Part shown: positions 34,635-42,875 of the stretch, in pieces
Numbering within the stretch: position 1 is the first letter of the stretch
How the letters are laid out: every line of letters starts with the position of its first letter
NCBI GenBank assembly: GCA_030706735.1
Contig: JAUZNZ010000003.1
Location: 124,001 to 188,000, forward strand
Source: Bacteroidota bacterium
Lineage (GTDB): Bacteria; Bacteroidota; Bacteroidia; Chitinophagales; Chitinophagaceae
Direction of reading: 5' to 3'
DNA length: 64,000 nt
Made by a program: the position numbers and the translations under genes
The notes under the pieces: model-generated
Seen by the model: only the letters and a program-made list of their open reading frames with translations
Told to the model about the DNA's origin: nothing
Database searches by the model: none

Positions 34635-35336
34635 ATGGAAAACAACCCTCTCAGGCATGCCGCGCATGGACGCCGTGGCTTTTTAGGCCGCCTGGTCACC
34701 GGGGCCGCCGCGCTGGGTGTGGCAGGTCTGGCAAGTCCCCTGGCACTCTCCGCAAAGAACGTGATCAGCCATGCACCGGAAGACGGCGACGACTGGTTCA
34801 ACAAGATCAAGGGCAAGCACCGGATGATCTTCGATGCGACCGGCCCAAAAGACATTCTCCCCTTTGCATGGCCAAAAGTATTCCTGCTGACGAACGCCGG
34901 GACCGGAACGGCAGAGAAGGATTGCGGCGTGGTCGTCGTATTGCGCCATGATGCGATCCCCTTCGCATTCGAAGACCGGCTCTGGGAGAAATACAAATTC
35001 GGCGAGGTCTTCAAGGTGCAAGATCCCCTGACGAAGGCGCCTGCGGTACGGAATCCTTTCTGGCGGCCGAAGGCGGGAGATTTTAAGGTGCCCGGGATCG
35101 GCGCGGTGGCGATCGGCATCAATGAATTGCAGGCTAGCGGCGTGCTCTTTTGCGCATGCGATGTCGCGATGACTGTTTATAGTGCCGTACTGGCGGGAGG
35201 GGCAAACCTCGATCCCCAGGAGGTGAAGAAGGAATGGTTGGGCGGCGTGCTGCCGGGCATCAAGGTTGTTCCTTCAGGGGTTTGGGCCGTGGGACGGGCA
35301 CAGGAACATGGATGCGCGTATTGTTTTGCCGGATAA
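34635..35336 (+). CDS. Tat-exported DsrE-like protein
   Basis: A 233-residue protein with a twin-arginine signal (R13-R14 in RRGFLGRLVTGAAALGVAGL). The mature part follows the DsrE/DsrF-like fold: KDCGVVVVLRHDAIPFAFED, then ELQASGVLFCACDVAMTVYS with the conserved Cys, and the closing PGIKVVPSGVWAVGRAQEHG with CAYCF. DsrE-like proteins handle protein-bound sulfur. The TsdA-like cytochrome gene starts 10 bp after the stop, so the pair probably works together outside the cytoplasm on thiosulfate or related sulfur compounds. The family call rests on pattern only. Confidence 0.7.
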   Translation: MENNPLRHAAHGRRGFLGRLVTGAAALGVAGLASPLALSAKNVISHAPEDGDDWFNKIKGKHRMIFDATGPKDILPFAWPKVFLLTNAGTGTAEKDCGVVVVLRHDAIPFAFEDRLWEKYKFGEVFKVQDPLTKAPAVRNPFWRPKAGDFKVPGIGAVAIGINELQASGVLFCACDVAMTVYSAVLAGGANLDPQEVKKEWLGGVLPGIKVVPSGVWAVGRAQEHGCAYCFAG

Positions 35337-35346
35337 CGGATCCCCC

Positions 35347-36321
35347 ATGTCACGGATCGCCCTGACAGGCCTGCTCGTTTTCCTGGCTTCCTGGCTCATA
35401 GCCCATATCCCCTCTGTGCACCCGCTTCCGGAGAACCCCCTGGAAGAGCAATGGGTTCCGCCGGATACGCAGACGATCGGGTTTTCACCCGAAGCCTCCC
35501 TGATCCGTTATGGCCGCGACCTGATCGCACATACCTCCAGGTATTTTGGGCCGAAGGGACGACTCGGGCACGACGCCAATGGCATGAACTGCCAGAATTG
35601 TCATCTCGACGCGGGCGCCAGGCCATGGGGGAATAATTTTTCTGCCGTTTTCTCAACGTATCCTCGTTATCGGGAGCGGCGGGGATCGGTGGAGACCATC
35701 TGCGAGCGGGTCAATGATTGTTTTCAACGAAGCCTTAACGGCCGGCCCTTAGACACGGCAGGCCCGGAAATGCAGGCCATGATCGCCTACATGAAATGGC
35801 TCGGCAACAAGGTTCCGAAGGGCAGTAAACCGCCGGGCAGCGGCATCGGCGCCCTGGCATTTATGAGCAGAGCGGCCGACCCGGCCAGAGGCCGATCGGT
35901 TTATGCGCGGAGATGTGTCAGCTGCCATGGGCCGGAAGGGGAGGGGCGGGTTACCGATTCAGCCGGCACAACCGCTGCGACGGGAACGTATCTTTATCCA
36001 CCGCTTTGGGGCGCCCACAGTTATAACACGGCTGCCGGACTATATCGCCTCTCGCGGTTTGCCGGTTTCATAAGGGACAATATGCCTTTCGGATCGACAC
36101 ACCGGAGTCCCGGCCTGACCGAAGAAGAGGCCTGGGACGTCGCCGCATTCGTCAATTCCCAGCCGAGACCGGATACGCAATTCCCTATGGACTGGCCCGA
36201 CATCCGGCTCAAGCCCATTGATCATCCGTTCGGGCCCTACAGCGATCCATTTTCAGAGAACCTCCATAAATACGGTCCCTTCGATAGTATTCTAGCCGCC
36301 CGAGGGGCCCGTACAAAATGA
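35347..36321 (+). CDS. TsdA-like diheme c-type cytochrome (thiosulfate dehydrogenase family)
   Basis: A 324-residue periplasmic cytochrome with an N-terminal signal or anchor (IALTGLLVFLASWLIAH). Two heme sites are present: CQNCH in GMNCQNCHLDAGARPWG and CVSCH in YARRCVSCHGPEGEG. The segment TICERVNDCFQRSLNGRPLD carries a Cys at the position of the axial heme ligand of TsdA, and the C-terminal GFIRDNMPFGSTHRSPGLTE plus EEAWDVAAFVNSQPRP is also TsdA-like. TsdA couples two thiosulfates to tetrathionate or the reverse. The ATG at 35347 avoids overlap with the DsrE-like gene. The direction of the reaction here is unknown. Confidence 0.8.
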   Translation: MSRIALTGLLVFLASWLIAHIPSVHPLPENPLEEQWVPPDTQTIGFSPEASLIRYGRDLIAHTSRYFGPKGRLGHDANGMNCQNCHLDAGARPWGNNFSAVFSTYPRYRERRGSVETICERVNDCFQRSLNGRPLDTAGPEMQAMIAYMKWLGNKVPKGSKPPGSGIGALAFMSRAADPARGRSVYARRCVSCHGPEGEGRVTDSAGTTAATGTYLYPPLWGAHSYNTAAGLYRLSRFAGFIRDNMPFGSTHRSPGLTEEEAWDVAAFVNSQPRPDTQFPMDWPDIRLKPIDHPFGPYSDPFSENLHKYGPFDSILAARGARTK

Positions 36322-36330
36322 CAATAAAAA

Positions 36331-36356
36331 AGGCCCGCTGTAGAAACAGCCGGCCT
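36331..36356 (-). terminator. Intrinsic terminator hairpin of the candidate small RNA
   Basis: AGGCCGGCTGT and ACAGCGGGCCT pair with one mismatch around a TTCT loop on the minus strand and are followed by six T. On the plus strand no T-run follows, so it does not obviously serve the cytochrome gene that ends at 36321. Confidence 0.75.
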
Positions 36357-36372
36357 CTAACGATTGCTTGCC
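36353..36372 (-). repeat. 20-nt element shared with 14548-14567, copy 2
   Basis: The minus strand reads GGCAAGCAATCGTTAGAGGC, identical to 14548-14567. Both copies lie directly 5' of, and run into, an intrinsic terminator stem. Confidence 0.7.
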
Positions 36373-36622
36373 ATATGAAAAATTCTTATTTGCTGGGACA
36401 AATATAAACCGTAACCCGGATCACCCGACAACAACTTAACGTTAATTCTATTATCCCAAACCCCGGAAAATAAAGACTAAAGCCGCTCTGGCAGCCTGTT
36501 CCACGAAAATTTCACCATGAAGGCCAACGTCTTTTTGCCGCTCATCCAAATTGTACTTCTATTAACAAAAAATTAGCCATTTTTGATATACGAAATAACA
36601 CGTAGATCAAATTTTGGTGCTT

Positions 36623-39139
36623 ATGAGGAGATTACCTGCCTTCCTGCTTGCAGTGCTGACCACCTTCCTATCCGCAATTTCGCATGCGCAGCAGGGCGGC
36701 GCTGCTCCGGCGTCCGGGTCCGCAGAAGATAACAGATCCTGCTCTATAACCGGCCTGGTCAAATATCCCGACAAACATACAGCCGATGGCGCGACGATCT
36801 TCCTCCTCCGTTTGCCGGACTCAACGCTGGTCAAGGTGGCGCTTAGCGATAAGAACGGCGCCTACGAATTCGAAAAGCTCAGGAAGGGCAATTATGTGCT
36901 GAAGGTCGATGCGGTTGGATATCATCGTTTCGTCAGCCAGCCGGTCCAGCTCGCCGCGAACAATTCGGCCATACGGTTGCCGGAGATCCTTCTCGAGCAC
37001 TTCATGACTGAATTGACGGATGTGACGGTGACGGGCAAACGCCCGTTGATCGAGAATAAGATCGATAAGACCGTTGTGAACGTGGATGCGTCCCCAACCA
37101 ATAGCGGCCTTTCTGCGCTGGAGGTCCTGGAAAAATCGCCCGGCGTAACGGTGGATAATGACGGAAATGTCAGCCTCAAGGGCAAACAAGGGGTGCTGAT
37201 TCTGATCGACGGCAAGCCCACCTATCTGAACAGCAAGGATCTTGGTAACTATCTTCGGAACCTGTCCGCCAACCAGCTCGACCAGATCGAGATCATGACC
37301 CAGCCTTCGGCAAAATACGATGCGACCGGCAATTCGGGGATCATCAATATCACGACGAAGAAAAATAAGAACTACGGCTTGAATGGCTCGATCACTTCGA
37401 GCGCGATCCAGGCCATTTATTTTAAGAACACCAATAGTCTCAACATCAACTGGCGTCAAGGCAAACTGAATTTCTTCGGCAATTTTGGATATTCCTACTG
37501 GAATGGCTTCAGTGACATCTGGAATAATACAAGCACCCGGAAGGACGCCAATACCGCCTTTTCCCGGTACAACCAGCAATATACCTTCGGCCACTATGCG
37601 GATCGCGGCCAATCGTTCAAGACCGGCGTCGACTACTTCGTCGATAAGAACACATCGATCGGCTTTGTCGTAAAGGGCAGCGTCGACCGCCAGAAATTCA
37701 CGACAACGAACAGGACAGATATTTATGACAGCCTCCGGCAGTTCGTACAATATAACGACGCGAATTCCCAGAATTATACACCACAGACAAACCTGGGATT
37801 CAATCTCAATTTTCAAAAAAAGCTGGATGGCCAGGGCAAAGCGATCTCTATGGAAGCGGATTATGTCTACTATCATACCCCGGGGACGGGCTACTCCGAT
37901 AATTATTTGTTCAATGCCGACAAAACGGCCTCATCCGATCCGTTTTTGCTGAATGGCCAGCTTCCTTCGATAATAAATATCTATAGCTATAAGGGCGATC
38001 TCACGCTCCCGCTGAAAGACAAATCGGTATTCGAAGCAGGCATCAAGACCAGCTGGGTAAGAACGGATAACAATGCGATCTATACCCTATATAACAACGG
38101 AGATCAAAAATGGGAACCGGACAGTTCGCTGAGCAATCGCTTCATATATAAGGAAAATATTAATGCCGCATACGTGAACCTGCGGAAGACGCTGGGGAAA
38201 TGGTCGGTACAGGTGGGACTACGCGCCGAACAAACCGTTGCGGACGGCAAACAGGCAGTCGGCAACCAGACCTTTCATAAGAACTATATTCAGCCCTTCC
38301 CGACGGCCTATTTCAGTTACCAACCAAAAGAAGACCATACTTTCGGGCTCTCCTATGGGCGAAGGATCGAGCGCCCGGGTTACGACAACCTGAACCCATT
38401 CCTTTTTCAATTGGATCGCTATTCCTACCAGCAGGGAAATCCGGAGCTCCAGCCTCAGTTCAGCCACAATATCGAACTCAGTTATAATTACAAAAGTGCA
38501 CTTAACGTATCGCTCAATTACTCCGTCACCACGGATATCATTAACGATGTCCTGCTGACCAAGAAGGAACCGGGCGATTCCAATTATACGACATTTCAAA
38601 CCACGCAGAATATTGCCTTCAATCGCAATACCGGATTGGCGGTCAATTACTCTAAAAAACTTAAGTCCTGGTGGACCTTGAATCTCTTTGGCAACCTCAA
38701 TGATAATTATTACACCGGCGTCATCGATAGTGAAAGCGTCAAAGTGAACTACCTCGCCTTCTTTGGAAATTTCAGCAGTCAGTTCACCTTTAAAAAAGGA
38801 TGGAGCGCAGAGATCAACGGGTTTTTCAGTTCGAAGAACTATGTCAGCAGCGCCATTTTAGCGAACAGTCGGGGCATGTTCTCATTGGGAGGATCCAAGC
38901 AGGTACTGGAGGGCAAAGGTACCGTTAAGCTCAGCCTTCGCGATCCTCTTTACCTGATGAGCTTCACGGGCAACTCGGATCTCAATAAGTTCGTCGCGCA
39001 CACCCATTCCGTTTGGGACAATCGCCGGATCATTTTGACACTTACGTATCGTTTCGGCAGATCCGGGAACGGACAGATCCAACACAAGAGCAGCGCCGAA
39101 GACGAACAAAGCCGGGTAAAATCCGCCGGGCAGCAGTGA
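36623..39139 (+). CDS. Outer-membrane beta-barrel protein, TonB-receptor-like (OMP_b-brl_3 type)
   Basis: An 838-residue outer-membrane protein. A signal peptide (MRRLPAFLLAVLTTFLSAIS) is followed by a carboxypeptidase-regulatory-like beta-sandwich (residues ~30-120, SITGLVKYPDKHTADGATIF). A plug-like domain comes next (TVTGKRPLIENKIDKTVVNV; LKGKQGVLILIDGKPTYLNS; LDQIEIMTQPSAKYDATGNS), then a large beta-barrel with many aromatic-ended strands, e.g. FGLSYGRRIERPGYDNLNPF. No SusD partner follows, so this is the single-gene family of barrel proteins rather than a SusC. The transported substrate is unknown. The C-terminus carries a charged tail after the last strand (LTYRFGRSGN). Confidence 0.88.
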   Translation: MRRLPAFLLAVLTTFLSAISHAQQGGAAPASGSAEDNRSCSITGLVKYPDKHTADGATIFLLRLPDSTLVKVALSDKNGAYEFEKLRKGNYVLKVDAVGYHRFVSQPVQLAANNSAIRLPEILLEHFMTELTDVTVTGKRPLIENKIDKTVVNVDASPTNSGLSALEVLEKSPGVTVDNDGNVSLKGKQGVLILIDGKPTYLNSKDLGNYLRNLSANQLDQIEIMTQPSAKYDATGNSGIINITTKKNKNYGLNGSITSSAIQAIYFKNTNSLNINWRQGKLNFFGNFGYSYWNGFSDIWNNTSTRKDANTAFSRYNQQYTFGHYADRGQSFKTGVDYFVDKNTSIGFVVKGSVDRQKFTTTNRTDIYDSLRQFVQYNDANSQNYTPQTNLGFNLNFQKKLDGQGKAISMEADYVYYHTPGTGYSDNYLFNADKTASSDPFLLNGQLPSIINIYSYKGDLTLPLKDKSVFEAGIKTSWVRTDNNAIYTLYNNGDQKWEPDSSLSNRFIYKENINAAYVNLRKTLGKWSVQVGLRAEQTVADGKQAVGNQTFHKNYIQPFPTAYFSYQPKEDHTFGLSYGRRIERPGYDNLNPFLFQLDRYSYQQGNPELQPQFSHNIELSYNYKSALNVSLNYSVTTDIINDVLLTKKEPGDSNYTTFQTTQNIAFNRNTGLAVNYSKKLKSWWTLNLFGNLNDNYYTGVIDSESVKVNYLAFFGNFSSQFTFKKGWSAEINGFFSSKNYVSSAILANSRGMFSLGGSKQVLEGKGTVKLSLRDPLYLMSFTGNSDLNKFVAHTHSVWDNRRIILTLTYRFGRSGNGQIQHKSSAEDEQSRVKSAGQQ

Positions 39140-39203
39140 TGCCCTCCTGATTAAATTTTGATGAATTAACACGCGGTTGGTGACAACCGGGGCCTGCGGC
39201 TAC

Positions 39204-39211
39204 TATCTTTG
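39204..39211 (+). promoter_or_regulatory. -7 box TATCTTTG before a small hypothetical gene
   Basis: TATCTTTG matches TAnnTTTG, 21 nt before the ATG at 39233, and supports the small gene that follows as real. Confidence 0.5.
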
Positions 39212-39232
39212 AGGGTCTAAGCCTGTCCCCGG

Positions 39233-39511
39233 ATGGTTAAGCAGACATTTAGCATCAGCTTCGAATTTCTCCTGGAAAGGTCGATCCTGATCCACCTGAT
39301 GGCGGACGTGGAACTTTGCAATTCCGAACCATATTACCTCATCACTCATTTCCGAACGCAGGGCCCCCGGGGCGACACCATGCTTCCCACGCTGAAGATC
39401 AAGCGCAAAGAAGGCCGGTGGGTCCACCTGGACACCGAAAAAGAATCCCATTTGAGCGAGGCGGTCGGCGCCGGCATAGATCGATACGAGTCGGATCACC
39501 CCATATTCTGA
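39233..39511 (+). CDS. Small hypothetical protein
   Basis: A 92-residue protein I do not recognise. It starts MVKQTFSISFEFLLERSILI and has a basic middle (LPTLKIKRKEGRWVHLDTEK) and an acidic end. There is no signal peptide or membrane segment. It is supported by a -7 box upstream and by lying clear of other genes. Confidence 0.5.
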   Translation: MVKQTFSISFEFLLERSILIHLMADVELCNSEPYYLITHFRTQGPRGDTMLPTLKIKRKEGRWVHLDTEKESHLSEAVGAGIDRYESDHPIF

Positions 39512-39629
39512 CCCTCTCACTGCCTGCAGTCAATATTGCCGAAAACGAGAAGAATTATTCTGTCGAAGTGAATACGTGATTACCGGATAATAACGGGCGG
39601 CAAAAAATAAATGTCGCAAATAAATTTGC

Positions 39630-39671
39630 GCAACCGATCAGTTGCCTTTATATTTGCAACCATTCAGTTGC
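39630..39671. promoter_or_regulatory. arsR-type promoter with two tandem palindromic operators
   Basis: Two 16-bp sites of the form GCAACCnnTCAGTTGC lie at 39630-39645 and 39656-39671, spaced 26 bp start to start. Each is a GCAAC...GTTGC palindrome. The -7 box TATATTTG (39649-39656) lies between them and shares its last base with the second site, so a bound repressor would block both promoter and start point. The arsR ATG follows at 39690. Confidence 0.7.
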
Positions 39672-39689
39672 TAATATAATCTTACGTCG

Positions 39690-40010
39690 ATGCGCAGAGA
39701 TGTTTTTCAGGCCATTGCCGACCCAACGCGCCGGGCGATCCTGAGCCTGTTGGCCCTTCAGGCCATGACCCCCAACGCGGTGACCACGCATTTCCGGAGT
39801 AGCCGGCAGGCCATATCCAAACACATAAAGATCCTCGCCGAATGCAAGCTGGTAACCCGGAAGCAGACCGGTAGGGAGATATACTATCAATTCAACCCGC
39901 AAAAAATGAAAGAGGTCGATACCTGGATGCAACCATTTCGTGCATTGTGGGAAAACCGCTATTCTCAATTGGACAACGTATTGAAAAATCTAAAAAGCAA
40001 AGAATCATGA
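39690..40010 (+). CDS. ArsR-family winged-helix repressor
   Basis: A 106-residue ArsR/SdpR-like regulator. [20 protein letters not shown] is the usual opening, and [20 protein letters not shown] with [20 protein letters not shown] forms the helix-turn-helix and wing. It has no metal-binding ELCVCDL motif, so it is not a classical arsenic sensor. Its stop overlaps the ATG of the SRPBCC-VOC gene (ATGA), the common arrangement for ArsR/AHSA1 pairs. Two palindromes in the promoter suggest autorepression. Confidence 0.9.
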   Translation: MRRDVFQAIADPTRRAILSLLALQAMTPNAVTTHFRSSRQAISKHIKILAECKLVTRKQTGREIYYQFNPQKMKEVDTWMQPFRALWENRYSQLDNVLKNLKSKES

Positions 40011-40972
40011 CTAAGAATGAAACGGTCTTTTCCAAGGACCTGCCAAACAACAAACTGACTGTTACCAGAGCGTTCGATGCTCCGCCGGACATTGTATGGA
40101 GGGCCTGGACGGAGAGCGAGATCCTGGACCAATGGTGGGCTCCTAAACCCTATCGGACGGAAACGAAGACCATGGATTTCAGAGAGGGTGGTTTTTGGCT
40201 TTATTGCATGGTGGGTCCTCAGGGCGATAGACATTGGTGCAGGATCGATTATGTCCGGATCGAACAGGGCAAAAGCATGACTACTATAGACTCTTTTTGC
40301 GATGAAACGGGTAACAGGAACGCGAATATGCCCGCCATGAACTGGAAAAAGGAGTTCAGCCAGACGCAGGACGGCACCCTGGTGAAGGTCGAGATCGTCT
40401 TCAATTCAACGGCCGATATGGAGACGATCATCAAGATGGGCTTCCAGGAGGGCTTTACCATGGGCCTGGGCAACCTGGATCATTACCTCAGCACGCAATT
40501 TCGGATGCGGAAAGAAATGAAAACGACCAACAAGGCCAGGGTGACGAGTTACCTGAATTTCCCCGGAAAAACAGAAGAGGCCTTTAACTTCTACAAGCAG
40601 GTGTTCAACGGTCAATTCACCGGCGTTGGGTTAAGGAGGTTCGGCGATGTGGAATTGCCGGCCGGTATTCCACCAATGAATGATGCCGACAAACGATTGA
40701 TCATTCATGCGGAATTGACCATCATGGGCGGCTACGTGCTCATGGCGACCGACGCACCCGAGAGTATGGGCTTTACGCTCCAAACCGGTAATAACATGCA
40801 TATAAACCTCGAGCCCGATTCCAGGGAAGAAACCAAAAGGTTATTCGATGCGCTTTCAGAAGGCGGTACGGTTACCATGCCGTTGGAGGATATGTTCTGG
40901 GGCGCATACTTCGGCTCATGCACGGACAAGTACGGCATCAATTGGATGTTGCATTATCAAACAGCGGGATAA
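40007..40972 (+). CDS. Fusion of an AHSA1/SRPBCC domain and a PhnB-like VOC domain
   Basis: A 321-residue protein made of two modules that are usually separate. Residues 1-155 are an AHSA1-type SRPBCC lipid/ligand-binding domain ([46 protein letters not shown]). After a short Lys-rich joint ([13 protein letters not shown]), residues ~170-321 are a PhnB-like glyoxalase/VOC domain ([36 protein letters not shown]). It is translationally coupled to the ArsR regulator. Probable role: binding or modifying a small hydrophobic compound. The joint is in frame with no stop, so the fusion appears real. Confidence 0.85.
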   Translation: MTKNETVFSKDLPNNKLTVTRAFDAPPDIVWRAWTESEILDQWWAPKPYRTETKTMDFREGGFWLYCMVGPQGDRHWCRIDYVRIEQGKSMTTIDSFCDETGNRNANMPAMNWKKEFSQTQDGTLVKVEIVFNSTADMETIIKMGFQEGFTMGLGNLDHYLSTQFRMRKEMKTTNKARVTSYLNFPGKTEEAFNFYKQVFNGQFTGVGLRRFGDVELPAGIPPMNDADKRLIIHAELTIMGGYVLMATDAPESMGFTLQTGNNMHINLEPDSREETKRLFDALSEGGTVTMPLEDMFWGAYFGSCTDKYGINWMLHYQTAG

Positions 40973-41111
40973 GGTCAAGCCGCCCCCGGACTATCCTGTA
41001 GTATAAGCCATCAACCTGTTGTAGTTGAAATCATTACATAGAAATTTTAGTGCCATTCCTCCTTCCGCTTTGCTACCTTGCGTGAAATGAATCCAACCTA
41101 AATTACGACCC

Positions 41112-41399
41112 ATGTCTAATTTCCTAACTGAAGTTGTCAAGAAAGCCTGCTCATTCGTGATCCGGATTGAAATGCCCACGCAAGCCGCAAAGGATATCCT
41201 TGAATTTATGGTACAGCGGAAAATAGGGCTCGACACCATGCAGATGCATGGTGCGGGGAATGGAGAAGCCATCCTGATCCTCTATTGCCAGGTGGAAAGA
41301 GATCGCGTAAGGCACATTCAAAATAGTCTCGAAAAGATCAATGGGATTCTGAGTGTCGAACTGTTGGAAGCCAAAACGGCCAATATGGTAAAACTCTAA
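41112..41399 (+). CDS. Small ACT/ferredoxin-fold-like protein
   Basis: A 95-residue soluble protein. The layout (SFVIRIEMPTQAAKDILEFM ... GEAILILYCQVERDRVRHIQ ... INGILSVELLEA) has the beta-alpha-beta-beta-alpha-beta order of ACT domains, such as small subunits of acetolactate synthase, but lacks a partner gene. The function is unknown. It is convergent with the H1-like gene, with only 5 bp between stops. Confidence 0.5.
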   Translation: MSNFLTEVVKKACSFVIRIEMPTQAAKDILEFMVQRKIGLDTMQMHGAGNGEAILILYCQVERDRVRHIQNSLEKINGILSVELLEAKTANMVKL

Positions 41400-41404
41400 C
41401 CGTC

Positions 41405-41782
41405 CTATCTTTTTTTCTTCCCCGGCGCGACGGATTTGCGAACCGCTTTTTTCGGCGACGCAGCTTTCTTTTTTGCGGCTGAGGCCTTCTTTTTCACCGG
41501 GACCCCTTTCTTCCTGACCGCGACCACTTTCTTCCTGACCGCGACCACTTTCTTTTTCACAGGAGCAGCCTTCTTCTTTGCCTTGCGGGCAGGGGCGGCC
41601 TTCTTATGGGTGATCTTCTTGATGGTTTTCTTGATCGCCGTGAACTTTTCGGAAGCGACTTCCATCATCTTATCTTTCCCTTCGACGATGTCTTCTCCCA
41701 GGACACTGAGCGCTTTACCGGCGAGACTCAAGAAGCCTTCCTGTTCGGGGGCAGACTTGCTTGGCGTATTTACCTTTTTCAT
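41405..41782 (-). CDS. Lysine/alanine-rich histone H1-like protein
   Basis: A 125-residue protein in two parts: residues 1-60 are a mixed helical head (MKKVNTPSKSAPEQEGFLSL; LGEDIVEGKDKMMEVASEKF), and residues 60-125 are an extremely basic tail of Lys/Ala/Val/Pro repeats (KKKVVAVRKKVVAVRKKGVP). The tail resembles eukaryotic linker histone tails and similar bacterial nucleoid proteins. It probably binds DNA or another polyanion. The coding sequence contains a perfect 21-bp duplication at 41511-41552. Confidence 0.7.
   Translation of the reverse strand: MKKVNTPSKSAPEQEGFLSLAGKALSVLGEDIVEGKDKMMEVASEKFTAIKKTIKKITHKKAAPARKAKKKAAPVKKKVVAVRKKVVAVRKKGVPVKKKASAAKKKAASPKKAVRKSVAPGKKKR
41511..41552 (-). 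repeat. Perfect 21-bp tandem duplication inside the H1-like gene
   Basis: Positions 41511-41531 and 41532-41552 are identical. Each copy codes for one KKVVAVR heptad of the basic tail. Tail length may vary between strains by slippage. Confidence 0.85.
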
Positions 41783-41881
41783 ATTTTTTTGTTTAGATGG
41801 TTAATGTGGCACTACATGCTTTGGAAAGGTAGGGAAGTCGCGGCCTTAAATTGCATATTATATCCAATTAATCTATTTTAC

Positions 41882-42856
41882 ATGGCAATGAAAGCGGCCG
41901 TTCGTTCAAAATATGGATTACCCGGAGATTTAAGCATAAAAGAGCTTGAGATCCCCACTCCCGGGGAGGGCGAATTGCTGATCAGGGTTCATGCCTGCAC
42001 CGTAAATAGAAGCGATGTGCATGTCCTTTCCGGCCGACCGGGAATAATGAGGCTTTTTACCGGATTGCTTAAACCGCGGTCGTCCATCACCGGGTCGGAC
42101 TTTGCTGGTGAAATTGTGGCAGCGGGCTCGGGCGTAAGATCCTTTAAAGCCGGTGATCGGATCATGGGCTTCGGAGGCGGTTTTGGTTGCGGATCCCATG
42201 CGCAATATTTCATCTTGCCTGAGGCAAGGGCAATTAAAGTAATGGTTTCCATGCCCGCCAACATAACGTATGAGGAGGCAGCTGCTTGTTTGGAAGGGGC
42301 CTATTATGCCGCTTCCGTCATCATACCGCTAAAACCCGCTCCCGGACAAAAAGCATTGGTCTTTGGGGCAACCGGAGCGATCGGGTCATCCTATGTTCAA
42401 TATCTGAAATACTATGGCGCCTCTATTACGGCAGTATGCGGGGGTGAGAATGAGGAGTTGGTCAGATCATTGGGTGCCGACAGGATCATTGACTATCGGA
42501 AGGTTGATTTCACGAAGGACAATGAGCGGTTCGATATGGTTTTCGATGCGATCGGCAAGAGCAGTTTTGCCAAATGCAGGAAGCTGTTGAAAAGGCGGGG
42601 TATCTACACTTCTTCAGGCGGGGCGATAAATATATTGTTGATCCTGATCACGCCGCTTTTCAGAGGCAGAAAGGTGGTATTTCCGCCCCCCGTCAGAATT
42701 GATGTGGCGCTTAATTTTATCAAAGGACTGATTGAGGCTGGACGCTTCCGGCCGGTCATTGACAGAAAATATCCGTTGGATCGGATCGCTGAAGCATATA
42801 AATACGTCGCAACCGGTCAGAAGATTGGTAATGTTATTATAACATTGGATGCATAG
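41882..42856 (+). CDS. Zinc-independent medium-chain alcohol dehydrogenase / quinone reductase-like protein
   Basis: A 324-residue MDR-superfamily NAD(P)H oxidoreductase. The GroES-like N-domain has LLIRVHACTVNRSDVHVLSG and GSDFAGEIVAAGSGVRSFKA. The Rossmann domain has ALVFGATGAIGSSYVQYLKY, with ADRIIDYRKVDF as the substrate/NADPH edge. Cys/His ligands for structural or catalytic zinc are missing, as in quinone reductases. Start chosen at 41882 (MAMKAAVRS), with 41888 as a close alternative; the long upstream in-frame stretch is antisense to the H1-like gene. The substrate is unknown. Confidence 0.82.
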   Translation: MAMKAAVRSKYGLPGDLSIKELEIPTPGEGELLIRVHACTVNRSDVHVLSGRPGIMRLFTGLLKPRSSITGSDFAGEIVAAGSGVRSFKAGDRIMGFGGGFGCGSHAQYFILPEARAIKVMVSMPANITYEEAAACLEGAYYAASVIIPLKPAPGQKALVFGATGAIGSSYVQYLKYYGASITAVCGGENEELVRSLGADRIIDYRKVDFTKDNERFDMVFDAIGKSSFAKCRKLLKRRGIYTSSGGAINILLILITPLFRGRKVVFPPPVRIDVALNFIKGLIEAGRFRPVIDRKYPLDRIAEAYKYVATGQKIGNVIITLDA

Positions 42857-42875
42857 CAATCAATATTTGAATAAA

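Larger units (their letters stand above)
36324..36406 (-). ncRNA. Candidate small RNA with its own promoter and terminator
   Basis: On the minus strand a TATATTTG -7 box (36399-36406) is followed about 45 nt later by the strong hairpin AGGCCGGCTGT-TTCT-ACAGCGGGCCT and a TTTTTT tract (36324-36356). The predicted transcript is about 70 nt. It contains the 20-nt element shared with the lipoprotein 3' UTR, which directly enters the terminator stem. A five-codon ORF (MASNR) is possible but no larger one. Inference; no homologue recognised. Confidence 0.4.
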
